A stretch of 64,000 nucleotides of DNA, taken from positions 30,801,797 through 30,865,796 of the forward strand of contig CM039184.1 in NCBI GenBank assembly GCA_008360975.2, in the 5' to 3' direction. The translations under genes were made by a program, and so were the position numbers. This DNA comes from Lichenostomus cassidix (taxonomy: Eukaryota; Chordata; Aves; Passeriformes; Meliphagidae). This document shows, in pieces, positions 24,201-34,634 of the stretch (position 1 is the stretch's first letter; each line of letters opens with the position of its first letter). The notes beneath the pieces were generated by a model, which was given only the letters and a program-made list of their open reading frames with translations, was not told the origin of the DNA and did not search any database.

Positions 24201-25423
24201 AGCCATTGTTAAATGCAAAGCTGTACATGTTTTAACTGCAGGAAATTAAACCTGAGTAGCTAAGAGATCCTGCAATAGCTGATAAACGGATTCTGTGCTG
24301 AATTGTCGTTCCTTCACAAACTGGCTTCTAACAGAGCTATTTCTCACTCCTAGCAGCCATCAGTTGATGCTCCTGCTTTCTCATCAGCCTCACAGTCAAT
24401 TAATTAACATAACTTCACTCTACCGGAAGCTAAATGTAAATATATTGATTCTAATTAATACAGGAATGAAAACAAATTAGAGAACTGAAAGTCAATAAAA
24501 GGCAAATCAGCTCACAGAGTTTCTTCTTTTATTATTCTGAGTAACAGAATGAGTAACTGAAAGGCACTATCCTGACAAGATTTAGGCAGTCTCTGTCTTT
24601 ATCCATGCACATTTTTTAAGCCTACGCTTTCAAGTAGTACCCCAGCTAACTTGCTGCTGTTTCCTCATTTCCATTTTGACCGTTTGCCCAGATTTAGGAA
24701 TGACCTCTGGCAGCACTGGCGCTGCCAAGAGAACCAATTTCCCTGAGCCTTCAGCCCCGCAGACCCCACGGTCGGGCCGGCAGCCACGCAAGGCTCGTCT
24801 GGACAGATCCCGCGGCCGCGGCGGGGCCCAGGGCTGCAGGCCGGTAGTCGGGGGGCGGCTCCGGGCGAGGCCGCGCTCGGCACGGCGCAGCACGTGGAAA
24901 GCGGCGCGGGTGAGGCCGCACACGTGGGCAGCTCCGGGAGCCCAGCACGGGCAGGGACGGCTGCCATGGGAACGCGCGGCACGGGGGCACCGGCGGCGGC
25001 TGTGCCCCGACCCCCCGCATCGCCCCCGGCACCCCCAGCCGGGCCGCCCGTGCTGCCATGTTGCCTTTCTCTGCACGTTCCTCGGGCCTGTTCGCTCCGG
25101 CGGGGGAGCCCTGGCGGGGAGGCCCGTTCTCAGCGGGGCCGCCCTCCTCCTCCTCCCGGCTGCCGGGACCTTGCGCTCGGGGGCCGCGCCCGGCCCGGGG
25201 TTCCCCCACGTCCTGACGGCAGGCCCTGCCCGGCCCTGAGCCGCTGCCGCCGCTCCTGCAGCCCGGCCTGTGCCCCGCGCTCCGCACGGCGCGCTCGGCC
25301 CGGGGGGCTCCCCGGGTCCCGCCGCGCCCCCTCCCCACCTCGCTCGCCCCCGATGTCCACATCGAAGAAGGCGCGGGGGTTGCTGGCCTTGCTGGGCCGG
25401 GCGACAGGGGACGGGTGCGACAT
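12114..25423 (-). CDS. PPID: PPID, peptidyl-prolyl isomerase D (cyclophilin 40), complete
   Basis: Ten exons on the - strand: 25339-25423, 23494-23634, 22948-23054, 20274-20462, 19374-19496, 17676-17782, 15216-15357, 12852-12938, 12732-12774, 12114-12202. They total 1113 bp, i.e. 370 residues plus stop, the same length as human PPID. Residues about 16-183 form a cyclophilin domain that catalyses prolyl cis-trans isomerisation; Arg75 corresponds to catalytic Arg55 of cyclophilin A. His141 replaces the cyclophilin A tryptophan, a CyP40 trait linked to weak cyclosporin binding. Residues about 220-355 are three TPR repeats; the Hsp90 carboxylate-clamp set is present (Lys227, Asn231, Phe234, Ser274, Asn278, Lys285, Lys308, Arg312). 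The protein is an Hsp90 co-chaperone in steroid-receptor complexes. The MSHPSP start is chosen by orthology; it has G at -3. The frame stays open upstream, but that is CpG-island composition. Confidence 0.98.
12732..12774 (-). CDS. PPID: PPID coding exon 9, residues 328-342
   Basis: A 43 bp micro-exon, phase 0-1, acceptor tatttaag, donor gtaaaa. Encodes [14 protein letters not shown], the second helix of TPR3. Too short to be found as an open frame; recognised by homology and splice sites. Confidence 0.95.
12852..12938 (-). CDS. PPID: PPID coding exon 8, residues 299-327, third TPR
   Basis: 87 bp, phase 0-0. Encodes [20 protein letters not shown] and DLDQAL, the start of the third TPR with Lys308 and Arg312. 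Confidence 0.97.
13191..13210. repeat. (GT)n/(AT)n dinucleotide run
   Basis: gtgtgtgt followed by atatatat in a PPID intron; simple sequence only. Confidence 0.8.
14685..14704. repeat. (TTGG)5 tetranucleotide repeat
   Basis: Five perfect TTGG units after a T run, in PPID intron 7. A possible length-polymorphic marker. Confidence 0.85.
15216..15357 (-). CDS. PPID: PPID coding exon 7, residues 251-298, second TPR
   Basis: 142 bp, phase 2-0, acceptor tttctgcag, donor gtaaat. Encodes [20 protein letters not shown], the second TPR with clamp residues Ser274, Asn278 and Lys285. Confidence 0.97.
16650..16945 (+). repeat. Possible very old CR1-like remnant in a PPID intron
   Basis: A segment reading gaagagctggaaagatcag then atttgtttagtctatgc resembles the CR1 3' block 'gagctggggttgtttagcct', and aagatccattccagcc near 16900 resembles the CR1 3' end. 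The match is weak and interrupted, and nothing else in the segment is recognisable. The 89-codon open frame across it (16680-16949) has no family I know. Confidence 0.3.
17676..17782 (-). CDS. PPID: PPID coding exon 6, residues 216-251, first TPR
   Basis: 107 bp, phase 0-2. Encodes [20 protein letters not shown], the first TPR helix pair, with clamp residues Lys227, Asn231 and Phe234. Ends with CG of Arg251 before donor gtaagg. Confidence 0.97.
19374..19496 (-). CDS. PPID: PPID coding exon 5, residues 175-215
   Basis: 123 bp, phase 0-0. Encodes [15 protein letters not shown], closing the cyclophilin domain, then the acidic linker with [19 protein letters not shown] that joins it to the TPR domain. 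Confidence 0.97.
20274..20462 (-). CDS. PPID: PPID coding exon 4, residues 112-174
   Basis: 189 bp, phase 0-0. Encodes [20 protein letters not shown], then [16 protein letters not shown] with His141. The [12 protein letters not shown] end is close to the end of the cyclophilin domain. Donor gtaagc. Confidence 0.98.
22250..22665 (+). mobile_element. CR1 LINE 3' fragment in PPID intron 3
   Basis: Typical CR1 3' UTR-proximal sequence on the + strand, antisense to PPID. It has the 'gagggagctggagttgttt' block, 'cccaggcaaacagtgacagg', 'gaatgggcagcccagggaag', 'ggttggactcgttgatgcc' and a degraded tail (ctggctctgtgattttgtg). About 415 bp, 5' truncated, noncoding. Confidence 0.93.
22948..23054 (-). 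CDS. PPID: PPID coding exon 3, residues 76-111
   Basis: 107 bp, phase 1-0, acceptor ttttacag, donor gtacgc. Encodes [20 protein letters not shown], the conserved active-site segment of cyclophilins, then [13 protein letters not shown]. Confidence 0.97.
23494..23634 (-). CDS. PPID: PPID coding exon 2, residues 29-76
   Basis: 141 bp, phase 1-1. Encodes [20 protein letters not shown], then KGCPFHR ending at Arg75, the equivalent of the catalytic arginine of cyclophilin A. Donor gtaagt. Confidence 0.97.
24891..24926. promoter_or_regulatory. Two CACGTG E-boxes in PPID intron 1
   Basis: Palindromic CACGTG at 24891-24896 and 24921-24926, 30 bp start to start, inside the CpG island. This is the core bound by MYC/MAX, USF and MiT/TFE factors; occupancy is unknown. 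Confidence 0.45.
25339..25423 (-). CDS. PPID: PPID coding exon 1, residues 1-29 (split)
   Basis: ATG is the complement of 25421-25423. Encodes [20 protein letters not shown] and then DVDIGGER, ending with one base of Val29 before donor gtgggg. The DVDIGGER motif opens the cyclophilin fold. Confidence 0.97.
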
Positions 25424-25657
25424 CCCGCAGCTGCCCGCTGGCGCGGTAGCTCCGCCCGCTCGGCCGCCCGCGATCCCGGCCGCCCGCGGGTCGGGGCCGC
25501 TCGGCGCTCCTCCCACCGGCGGGGGCGGGCGGCCGGTCCCCTGCAGCCGGGAGCCCGCAGATGGCTGCAGGACGGGCCCGCCCCTGCTCCTGCCTCTCAG
25601 CGGCCTCAAGTGACTCGGAGATTATCCCCAGAGAGGGAGCGTTTCTTTCTCGAGGTT

Positions 25658-25671
25658 ACACACACACACAC
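25658..25671. repeat. (AC)7 dinucleotide run
   Basis: Short AC repeat at the edge of the PPID CpG island. Confidence 0.8.
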
Positions 25672-25699
25672 GGCCTGGAAGGACGGGCATGGAGAGAGG

Positions 25700-26724
25700 G
25701 TTTAGCTTTTGTCGGGGTTTATGTTTTATGGGAGAAATGGCAGGCTCTGTGAAAAGTGGTAAAATGGGCAAATTGTCAAAAGTGACTATTATCCCATAAA
25801 CGTTTAGAAACGCTGAATACCTCTAGTTTTCCTCAGGTCTGAAAACAAAATATGTTTCATCCCAAAGGATGAATATCACACTAATTGCTGTAAGACAAAC
25901 AATCTCTTTCAGACATTTATGTTGACCAAGGGATGTGAATACTACCAATACACTTGGTTGGGGCTCCTCAAGGTGCAGGATTCCCAAGCAGCTGAATGGT
26001 TCAACATGGCCCCATCCTGTACTCAATGGCATCATGGAGGCAAGGGACATGTGGCAGAAATAGAAGGGGCAGAAGTGTGCTGGGCTCTGCCTCCTGCAGA
26101 CTTACAGTCTTTCTGGGAATGACACTGATCAAAATGAGCCTCTTTATTTCTTGGACTCCTCTAATCCATCCCAGAAACCTCTACATTCATTCTTTGATTC
26201 ATTGTGTCCTCCAAAGTCTTTCTCCTCTAATTCATGTCTGTATGTTTGGACTTGAGCTTCATCAAGCTGGTTTTCATCTCTCTCTCAGTATGTTCTCAAT
26301 ATTAGATGTGTCAGAGGGCAGCTGTAATTCCCAGATTGAAAGAAAAGATAAAGTAGCATTGATACTAATAACTGCAGTCCATATACTGCATGGTAATCAT
26401 TCCCACACATCTGTACAGATGTTGGGTAGGAGAGGTGATTGGCACTGAGCGCTGTTGCACATTGCATCTGGGAACCCTTAACAGAAGGAAAAGCCATCTG
26501 CTACCATCTGGGAACACTTAGTGAGAAATCAGTGAAACCACACTAAGGCATTTCTCTCTCTGAGCCAGGTCATGCAGCTGTGTCAGGGATTTCACATGCT
26601 CCACGATGTCAGAGGCCACCAAAGCTTTGAGTCATCTGTAATTCACGAGGCAGTTGGCCACGGTCACTGACTGAGATATTTTTATCATTACACTTAGCAC
26701 AGATAAGGTGCAGTAGTGTAGGAG
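25700..26724. other. Intergenic, PPID-FNIP2 spacer, first part
   Basis: Unique-looking sequence with only short open frames lacking family resemblance. Nothing supportable found. Confidence 0.5.
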
Positions 26725-27366
26725 AAGTGGTCTCACACCAGAAATGTTGGCCCAGAAAGCCAAGTGTATCCTGCACTACACTAAAAGCAGCATGGCCAGC
26801 AGGTTGAGGGAGACTATGTTGCCCTTCTAGTCTGCCCTTGTGAGACTCCACCTGGAGTGCTGCATCCAGCTCTGGAGGTCTCCAGCACAGGAGGGACGTC
26901 AAGAGCAAGAGCAAGACTGGAGAACACCAAGATCATGTAAGGGATGGAGCAATGATTACAGAACCTCTTCTGTGAGAAAAGGGTGAGAGCTGGGGTTGTT
27001 TAGCCTGGAGAAGAGAAGGCTCTGGGGAAGAACTTACTGCAGCCTTTCAGTGCTTCAGGGGGCCTATAAGAAAGACAGGGACAAATTTTTGTAGGGCATT
27101 GTATGACAAGGGGTAATCGTTTTCAACAGAGGGAGGATCAATTTAGATTAGACAAAAGAAAGAAGGTTATTACAATGAGGGTGGTGAAACACTGGAACAG
27201 GTTGCCCCAAGAGGTGGCAGATGCATCCACCCTGGAAACATTCAAAGCTGGGTTGGACAGGGGTCTACACTACCTAATCTATTTGAAGATGTCCCTGCTT
27301 ATTGTAGGGGGATTAGACTAGAAGACCTTTAAAAATCCTTCCGAACCCGAAATATTCTATGACCTC
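26725..27366 (+). mobile_element. CR1 LINE 3' fragment, intergenic
   Basis: Matches the CR1 3' end: 'gtgagactccacctggagtg', 'gttgtttagcctggagaaga', 'gggtggtgaaacactggaac', 'gttggacaggggtctacac', and the tail aaatattctatgacctc. The + orientation is given by the tail at the high-coordinate end. Open frame 27103-27321 is a remnant of the 3' region, not a gene. Confidence 0.94.
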
Positions 27367-30300
27367 AGTGAGTCGGTTGCTAGCCAAATGAGTAGTCTAG
27401 AAGAGATTTCTTTAGCAGACATCAGAGTAAAGTGTGCGTTGTTGGTGTGTGTCCCCCGCAAGAGCTGTTGGCACCTTCCTCTCAGAAGCAGTGATTCATT
27501 CTTCCAGGAGTAGTCTTATTCAGTCTCTGCAGGTTTTTTTACTGGTGAAGTTGGAATAGTCTAGATTCTAGATGAGATTAATTCTTTTTACACTAGTTGC
27601 TTGGAAGTCCCTATGTGCAAGTTACTTTAGAGGGACAAAGAAAGAGGCACCTCTGTGATAATTTGGAGATGTGAGCTGAACAAGAGAGAAATCGAGTGAT
27701 TTTCTCAGCATCAGTAGGAGATTCTGGAAAATATGTGAGCTGAATTAATATCTCCCAAGCACTGCAGTAGCACAATTAGTTTCATAATAATTTATAGTCA
27801 TTGACAGATTGTAAAAACCAAGCAGTGTGACTTCTGTCAAGAATTTACTGAGTGATTTCATGTTCAAATTCATAAATTATACACTGTATTTATATACAAA
27901 TAACCTCTTACAAAGTCAGACTTACTTTATAAAGTCCTCTAAAATCTGCTTCCAAGCAGTAAAATCACCCCTGTGATCCTCTAATACTTTGTGATCTTGT
28001 AATTTAGAAATATTCCCTATAACCAAAATACCTTTTATCTTCTGACACTTCCAATAGTTTATGTAGTAAATACCCATAAAGCAGTACATTGAAAATACTC
28101 ACCATAACTGAATTGTCTGTTAATTTTTTAATTCAGCTATTTATTTTTCTACACATACAGCTTTGGCTACCCAGTAAAGTAGTTTGAGTATTATCAATAG
28201 ATAAATGTGTTGTGAGTGCTGAAGTCCTGAAGCAAATGGCTTCAAATACAGGTCTTCCTCCACCAAGTACATCATACTTGCTGGAGTATGACCTTCCAGC
28301 CTAATTAAACTCAAAGATCAGCCTGTTATAAAATATTTGGTTTTGCCTCTTCTTCCCTTCCAGACTAAATAAGCAATCATTGATAAATGCATAGAAATGT
28401 ATATATCATTCTAAAACTGGTAGTCTGATGGAATACACATTAAGCAAATTTATTTCATACTTATTCTAGCCTGTGAAATTGCATTCACAAAAGAACAAAC
28501 AGCAAAATAAAGATTATTTATAGTTGTTGCAGATTGTGTTAAGATGGGCAAATATATTCACATACAGACTAGGATTTTATTATTTTTGTTTTTCCTGCTT
28601 TTTTTTTCACATTTAAATCTGTATTTGACACTGTGAAGAAAATTGAGGCTTAAATACGCTAATTCCACTAGAAAGTGAGTGCTTTGGCTCAGTGCAGGAC
28701 TGCGTTGTCTAAGGATATTAAAAGCCATTTTGCTTTGTACAGAAGTAATCATATATCTGTCAGGTTTTCACTGGACTGAATGGCAGCTTCAGAATATGGT
28801 GCAATACTGATGGGATCCATCTGACAAGCAACTGAAACACATACCTCATCAGCTTTTCAGAACAGCTATCAAGAAGCTCCCAACATGCAAACATTCTTGG
28901 AAAGGATGCTTTCCCTGCTTGCTGTGAAATAGAGCAGCCACTCAGCCTTCCCTGTGCCGTGTGACACACAGGGTGCATCATGTGCTATTCCCATGTGACC
29001 TGGCACATCAAGCATGTCACCTTCATGAGAGACACACAACACAGGAAAAATAAATCTGGTTTTTCGCCATCAGGTTTATTGTTACCCATCTGCACCAAGT
29101 CTTTTTCCGCATAAAATGGAAAAAAGACGTCCCAGATTAAATTCATACTGAGCAGTTATTAACTCTGTGCAGATTCCTCGAAGTTTAATTAAAATGCAAT
29201 GTTAAACAATGAAAGAACCACATGTTCTTGTCTGAGGACATTTTAAAAAGAAAATTTTCCACACGTAGCTGATATGACAGAAACTGAAAATAATGTCATG
29301 CATTTACTTGTCACTAACTTTCAGATATGCTGATCCCTGAAGAAATTGTTAAGAACCAAGCAAGAATAAGCAGACTTTTTGGCTATGTATTTTAGGTCTG
29401 CTTAAAACATATTTTGGAGGCAAATATCCAGAGTAGTATTTAGGACCTCAGGATGTGAGGAGGCATGGAAAAGAGTCCTGTGACTTCTGATAACAGTAGA
29501 AGCCATGGCTTGCAAGGAGAGGCCCTAAGTGTCAGCTTGCAGCTGGTCACTGCTGCAACAGTTCTAATGCAGGATGTCAGTTTTGTTGCTAAATTCCTGA
29601 CATAATTTTTGATACAAATGTATGTTCTGATATTACTGCAATTTCATGTAAATGCATGTTTACCACAGTTACCAACAAAAGGTATTGAAATATCAATTAC
29701 GATGACCGCAGTCTTTATTGCGTAGAAAGTGGTTTTGGTCTGCCTCTAATGTGGGTAGTACGGAGTCCAAGGTGAACTACATCTACATGGACTAAAAGAC
29801 AAGAGTGCAACCAGCAAAAAGGAAGACCCATGGTGGATTTCACCATAGAAAATCTGGGACATGAGGATTTCCAGCTAGACTTTGGGTAGAGTCCTGAGCA
29901 GGAGACCTAGAAATACAAACTACCAATGCCAAGAACTTCGTTGAGAAAAGGAACCAAACCAGGTTCCAAACAAATGTTTGAACATTCACAGGTATGTGCA
30001 TTTTCAGGCTCTTCTGGAGAAAAAGTAGTGTACCCTTGCTTTAGGAAATTTGACAACATTCATACGTACAGTAGCGATTTCAGAGGTAAATACCTATTAC
30101 CTTCACACAATCCAATTCTCTCCATATTGCTTGATATTTATATTGTGGTGATTAAAAGAAGACTTTCCTCATTTGGTCATTCTCTTTGCTTTTATCACCA
30201 AAGACTATTGAAAATTAAATATTTCATTACATACATCAATATTTCCCAGTAATTTTGAAACAATTAAATTAATATTTCACTTCAAACTCGCTTTGGTTTT

Positions 30301-33300
30301 AACTGACTGTGTGTTCTATGTAAAAAGACAGTGAAACTGCTTATCTGTATTATGGCAGCACCTTTGTGGCTCTGTTCAGGGGCTGGGAAAAGTTGCTGCA
30401 GCAACAGCTCAGGTTATGTAATGCTTCAATGAAGGATGAGTAAGCTGCAATCTCAAGCTTTCTTTTTCTGTCAGTTTCTGTCTCTGCTTGTGAAGTGAAA
30501 TATATTTTACATTAGGTTTTTAAATCCTCCGTGGAGAGTAATTTAGATTTAATGTGCTAAATAGCAATAATAACATTATGAGAGAGAATAATTCTAGGTA
30601 TTTCTTAATATCACATTTTACTTGGCATGTTTGAATTGGCATTAAAACCTGGATTTTATTAATTTTAGAAAATGAAAAATGTTGCTGATGCATTGCAAAT
30701 TGTAGCAAGACTTATCTGTGTTCCTGTAACCTAAACAGCAGGAATCACCACACTAAGCAGTAAATCATTAACAAACATCTTGGATTAACAAACTTTTTGT
30801 TAAATCTCCAGAGTATACCTGTTCTGGTCTCTGGCTTCTCTTTGCAGTATCTCCAAAGCCTAGTTCTGACAGAGGTTTAGGAGCATTTGGGTACATTCAG
30901 GACTGACCAGAGTGGAAGGAAAGCACCCATAAAGGAACTCAACATTTCATCCAGGTATAAGTGATGCGGAGGCAAAGTGTGACTTAGGAGACTTAGCTTT
31001 TAATCCTGCCTGTCCTGGCTATCAAACCTAGTTCCTACATTTTCAGAACAGAATCTTTGGAGAGGTTTATGCCCTATGAAACACTGGTATGCTTTTCCAA
31101 GCATTCAGCCATCCCAGGATTTGAATTATCCTTTTTGTGTATTGACAGTTTCTTAACAAAATCCCTTCTATTTCTGCATTGAGAATCTGGCTCCTTTTCT
31201 GACTGAATTTTAAACAATTAAATTGTCTTTCTCTGCACGTAAGGAGTCTGACCCTTGGGCAGAATATTAGCTTTTGATTTTTAAATGCCATTTTTATTTC
31301 CTATATTTCCTAGAAGAGTGAGGGCTGTAGACACACTATCTTGCTGTAAATGTTCTTTGCTTGACAGCTGGTATGGCTTTTTTTTTTTTACATCTGCTGA
31401 TATTTTGCACTCCGGGATTAGTGAAAAATCACTGCATTTGCTTTGCCAGGTGTTCTTTATTGCCCTACTCTGGAGTGTGACAGTGCACACTGATTGTGAA
31501 AATTATTTCGTAGTCCTTTGCTGATTCTGCTGTCTTCCTTTTTTTTCTTTTTCAGAAATAGCCTTCAGAACACCAGTGTCTTAATGTGGTGTTATTAATT
31601 TCAGACTGTAGTGACAGTCACACACATTAACAGAAAACACTGAGAACTAATTTTGCACTGAGCATCAGTCAACATGCAGGGTGCATTTACACTGCTATTT
31701 GTGAAGACAGTATCCCAATTGTCTTCATTGACTTAGTCTTGCTTCACATTTTGGAGTGGCATCCAGGCATAGGAAGTGGATAATTTTCAGATGAAACGAA
31801 ACCAGATATTTTTCAGAAACGCAATCAGTGTTCTCGGATCACTGACATAAGTTCTGCTGACAGGGCCAGATTGCAACCAGTCCAAAATAAAACCCCATAA
31901 AATGTTTGTGGTGTGGACATTGGGAGACAACTGGTTGTTAGCCTCTGATTCCACGCCCACTGGTCAGCACTCCTTGCTCACACTGATGGACCATAGAGTG
32001 GCAGCCGCGGTGTTTGCAACTTTTACTCAGGACTGTTCTTTGAGAAATGCAGTACAGTGATTATTTCTGGAGCTGGATGTCTAGATTCTCATTTGTGTTG
32101 ATTACTGTGTCAACCATGATGTGTTTCATCTTGTCCTGCCACACCCTGTTATTCACTTCCCTTTCTGTGTGCTGTCATCATTATACCCTCTCTCTTCTGT
32201 CCTCCAGATTTGGTTGACTAGATTGACTCTAATGACTGGAGGCATTTGGTGATTACTGTGGAAGTAAAGAATCAAAAGCAATAACAATATCCAAGCTGAA
32301 AGATTTACATTGGGTATTCAGTCTCACAGACGATGTGTTTAAAGCCCTTCTGAGAATGGAACTTCCATATAGGATCAGCTGAGCATTACAAGAATCAGTC
32401 TCATGTTATAGAGGGTTCAGATGAGCAGATTATCAGGCCAGTAGACAGTCACCTCTCATTTTAAAGAGAAATCAGCTTCTCCAGACAGCGAAAGGCTGAC
32501 TCTGAAATACATCCACCACCTCTTCTACCACTACTGGATTTTGAGTTTGAAGACAACTATTGTAACGATTCAGAGCAACTATTATAATAGCCACCATTCT
32601 CCATGTCTTATCTTCCAGTTTCCTAAAAAGAGCAGGAAGTTACTGCAATTCTGCTTTTTTGGGGGTTTGGGGGGGATTTGTTTGGTTGGTTGATTTTTGT
32701 TGCACCACACTATGCAGTGACTTAACTGGTTTAAAATGAGCATTTGAAGTCATGTTGTTTTGGTGGCTGCATCAAGGTGTCATCCTGCTGCTGGGCAAAA
32801 CCACGTAATCCTTTCCCTCAAATTAAACAAACAAACATAAAGCTCCAAATGATACCTAAATACTGTAGCCTCATCTAATTATTTGTGAATGGAATAGATC
32901 TGTTAAACAGAAATTAGTGAAAGTGGGCACCATCCCAGCAGACCTACCTTCCTGCAAAAATACAGCTGCTTGCCTGGTCAAAGACTAAACTAAAAGTTCA
33001 GATTCTCCAAGGGAATCACAGTACTTCTATAATTATATGCCAGGGATCTCGCAATTACAGATATTCCAGTCCTGACTAGGAAAAACTTTCCTGGACCAGC
33101 GACTTTTGCTCTATTAGTGCATAGAGCAAAACGAAAGATGTGAGTTTCCTGATACCAAATGGATTTTTGTCAATCTCTGGGTTTGGCTGGTGCAAGGAGG
33201 ATGGGAGGCCACTTGGATACCATATTCTGCCGTCAGCCCGAACAGGGAAACAGCCCCTTCTGATGCAGGCAGTGCTTTGTTCTTGCTTCACTGCACAAAT

Positions 33301-33455
33301 ATATTGTTGTAAATCACAAGCACATGATTTACATGAGTGCATACACACGGCACATATATGTATGCAAACACAGTTCTATCTGTACATGAAAAGTATTGTA
33401 AAAGATACATTATGCATATGTGGATGTGGATGAAAAACTCAACGCGAGCTGGCAA
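27367..33455. other. Intergenic, PPID-FNIP2 spacer, main part
   Basis: About 6 kb of AT-rich sequence. I scanned for exon-like similarity, tRNA-like and tandem structures and found none. Short open frames (for example 29926-30252) have no splice context or familiar motif. Regulatory elements may exist but cannot be read from sequence alone. Confidence 0.5.
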
Positions 33456-34063
33456 CGTGTGCTTGCAGCCCCCAACCAAATCTGGGCTACATCAAAAGCA
33501 GTGTGACCTGCAGGTCGAGGGAGGTGATTTTTCCCCCCTCTGCTCTGCTCTTGTCAGACCATACCTGGAAAACTGCATGCAGTTCTGGTGTCCCCAACTT
33601 AAGGAGTAGGAACTGTTGGAGCAAGTCCAGAGGAGGGCCACAAGGTTGATAAGGGGACTGGAGCACTTGCCCTATGGAGACAGGGTGAGAAAGTTGAGGC
33701 TGTTCAGCCTGGAGAAGAGAAGGTTGTGTGGAGACCTCACAGCAACCTTCTAGTATCTAGAGGGGCCTACATGGAAGCTGAAGAGGGACTCTTTGTCAGG
33801 AGCTCTAGTGATGGGACAAGCAACAATGGGCTCAGACTGAAACAGGGGAAATTTAGGTTACATATTAGAAATAAATTCTTTACTATGAGGGTGGTGAGGC
33901 GCTGAAACAGGTTGTTCAGGGACGTTGTGGATGCTCCAACCCTGGAGGTGTACAAAGCCAGGTTGGGTAAGACTTCGATAAAGCTAGCCTAGTGGGAGGT
34001 GTCCCTGCCCACGGCAGTGCAGGCTGTGGCTAGGTGGCCTTTAGGGCCCGTTCCAGCCCTCCA
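33456..34063 (+). mobile_element. CR1 LINE 3' fragment abutting the FNIP2 promoter
   Basis: CR1 3' region on the + strand: 'ctgcatgcagttctggtgtc', 'gagaaagttgaggctgttc' then 'agcctggagaagagaaggtt', 'gagggtggtgaggcgctgaa', ending in 'ggcctttagggcccgttcca', the usual 'ctttaaggtcccttccaaccc' terminus. The (ATTCTATG)n tail is missing and the sequence passes directly into the FNIP2 CpG island. Confidence 0.93.
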
Positions 34064-34155
34064 CGCGGACCCTCCAGCGGGATGTAACCCCTCGCCTCCC
34101 GCACACGCGGCACAGCCCGCCGGGCCTGTCCCTTTAAGGCCGCCTCTGCGCTTAC

Positions 34156-34161
34156 CACGTG
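34156..34161. promoter_or_regulatory. FNIP2: CACGTG E-box upstream of FNIP2
   Basis: ttacCACGTGctgg, 384 bp before the start codon and next to GC boxes and a CCAAT. Related to the CLEAR element bound by TFEB/TFE3/MITF; only the core matches (flanks are TTAC and CTGG). Confidence 0.5.
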
Positions 34162-34189
34162 CTGGGGGCGGGGCGGGGGCGCCGCGCAG

Positions 34190-34194
34190 CCAAT
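34190..34194 (+). promoter_or_regulatory. FNIP2: CCAAT box upstream of FNIP2
   Basis: gcagCCAATggg, a good NF-Y context, about 30 bp after the E-box. Confidence 0.5.
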
Positions 34195-34270
34195 GGGGAC
34201 CGCCCGAGGGGCGCGGCGCCACCGCGTCCCTGTCCCCATCTCCCGTCTGCCGCCGGCGCGGGGAGCGCTG

Positions 34271-34312
34271 CCCTGCCCGGTGCGCCCTGCCCGGTGCGCC
34301 CTGCCCGGTGTC
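34271..34312. repeat. 14-bp tandem repeat, three copies
   Basis: Unit ccctgcccggtgcg, two perfect copies and a third ending in tc, within the presumed FNIP2 5' UTR or core promoter. Confidence 0.9.
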
Positions 34313-34539
34313 CGCACCGCCGCCCGGGAGCGCTCGGCCCCTCGGTCAGGCGACGCGCGGCCGCCGGGAGCGGCGCGGCTGAGCGGGCCGGCGCTCCCTT
34401 TGCCTCGCCTCGCCTCTCCTCGCCTCCGCGGAATGCTGGGCGGCTCCGCAGCGGCTCCGGGGATGCGGCCGCCGCCGCTCGCCGCCCGCTGAGCCGCTGC
34501 GAGGGGCGCGGCGGGGCTGCCGCCTGGCGGGGCGGCAGC

Positions 34540-34634
34540 ATGGCCCCTACCCTGCTCCAGAAGCTCTTCAACAAAAGGGGCGGCGGCGCGGCGGCCCCCC
34601 ACGGCCGGGCTCCGGGGGAGGGGCCCGCCTTCAG
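34540..34634 (+). CDS. FNIP2: FNIP2 coding exon 1, residues 1-32 (split)
   Basis: Encodes [14 protein letters not shown], a Gly/Ala/Pro-rich stretch, then GEGPAF and two bases of Ser32, followed by donor gtgagc. Strong initiation context (gcagcATGG). A 292-codon open frame antisense to it is a CpG-island artefact. Confidence 0.95.

Larger units (their letters stand above)
24740..25620. promoter_or_regulatory. PPID: PPID CpG island and promoter region
   Basis: Very GC- and CpG-rich compared with the AT-rich flanks. It covers PPID exon 1, the start of intron 1 and about 200 bp upstream. A GC box (gggggcgggc) lies at 25521-25530, about 100 bp upstream of the start codon. No TATA box is evident, as expected for a housekeeping promoter. 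Long open frames on both strands here are composition artefacts. The transcription start cannot be placed. Confidence 0.85.

Noticed and set aside
24676..25613. Several 150-240 codon open frames on both strands near PPID exon 1
   Set aside because: Low stop-codon density in a GC-rich island. Only the MSHPSP segment (complement of 25339-25423) is supported by homology and splicing.
29926..30252. 108-codon intergenic open frame
   Set aside because: AT-rich background composition, no motif, and no splice or promoter context.
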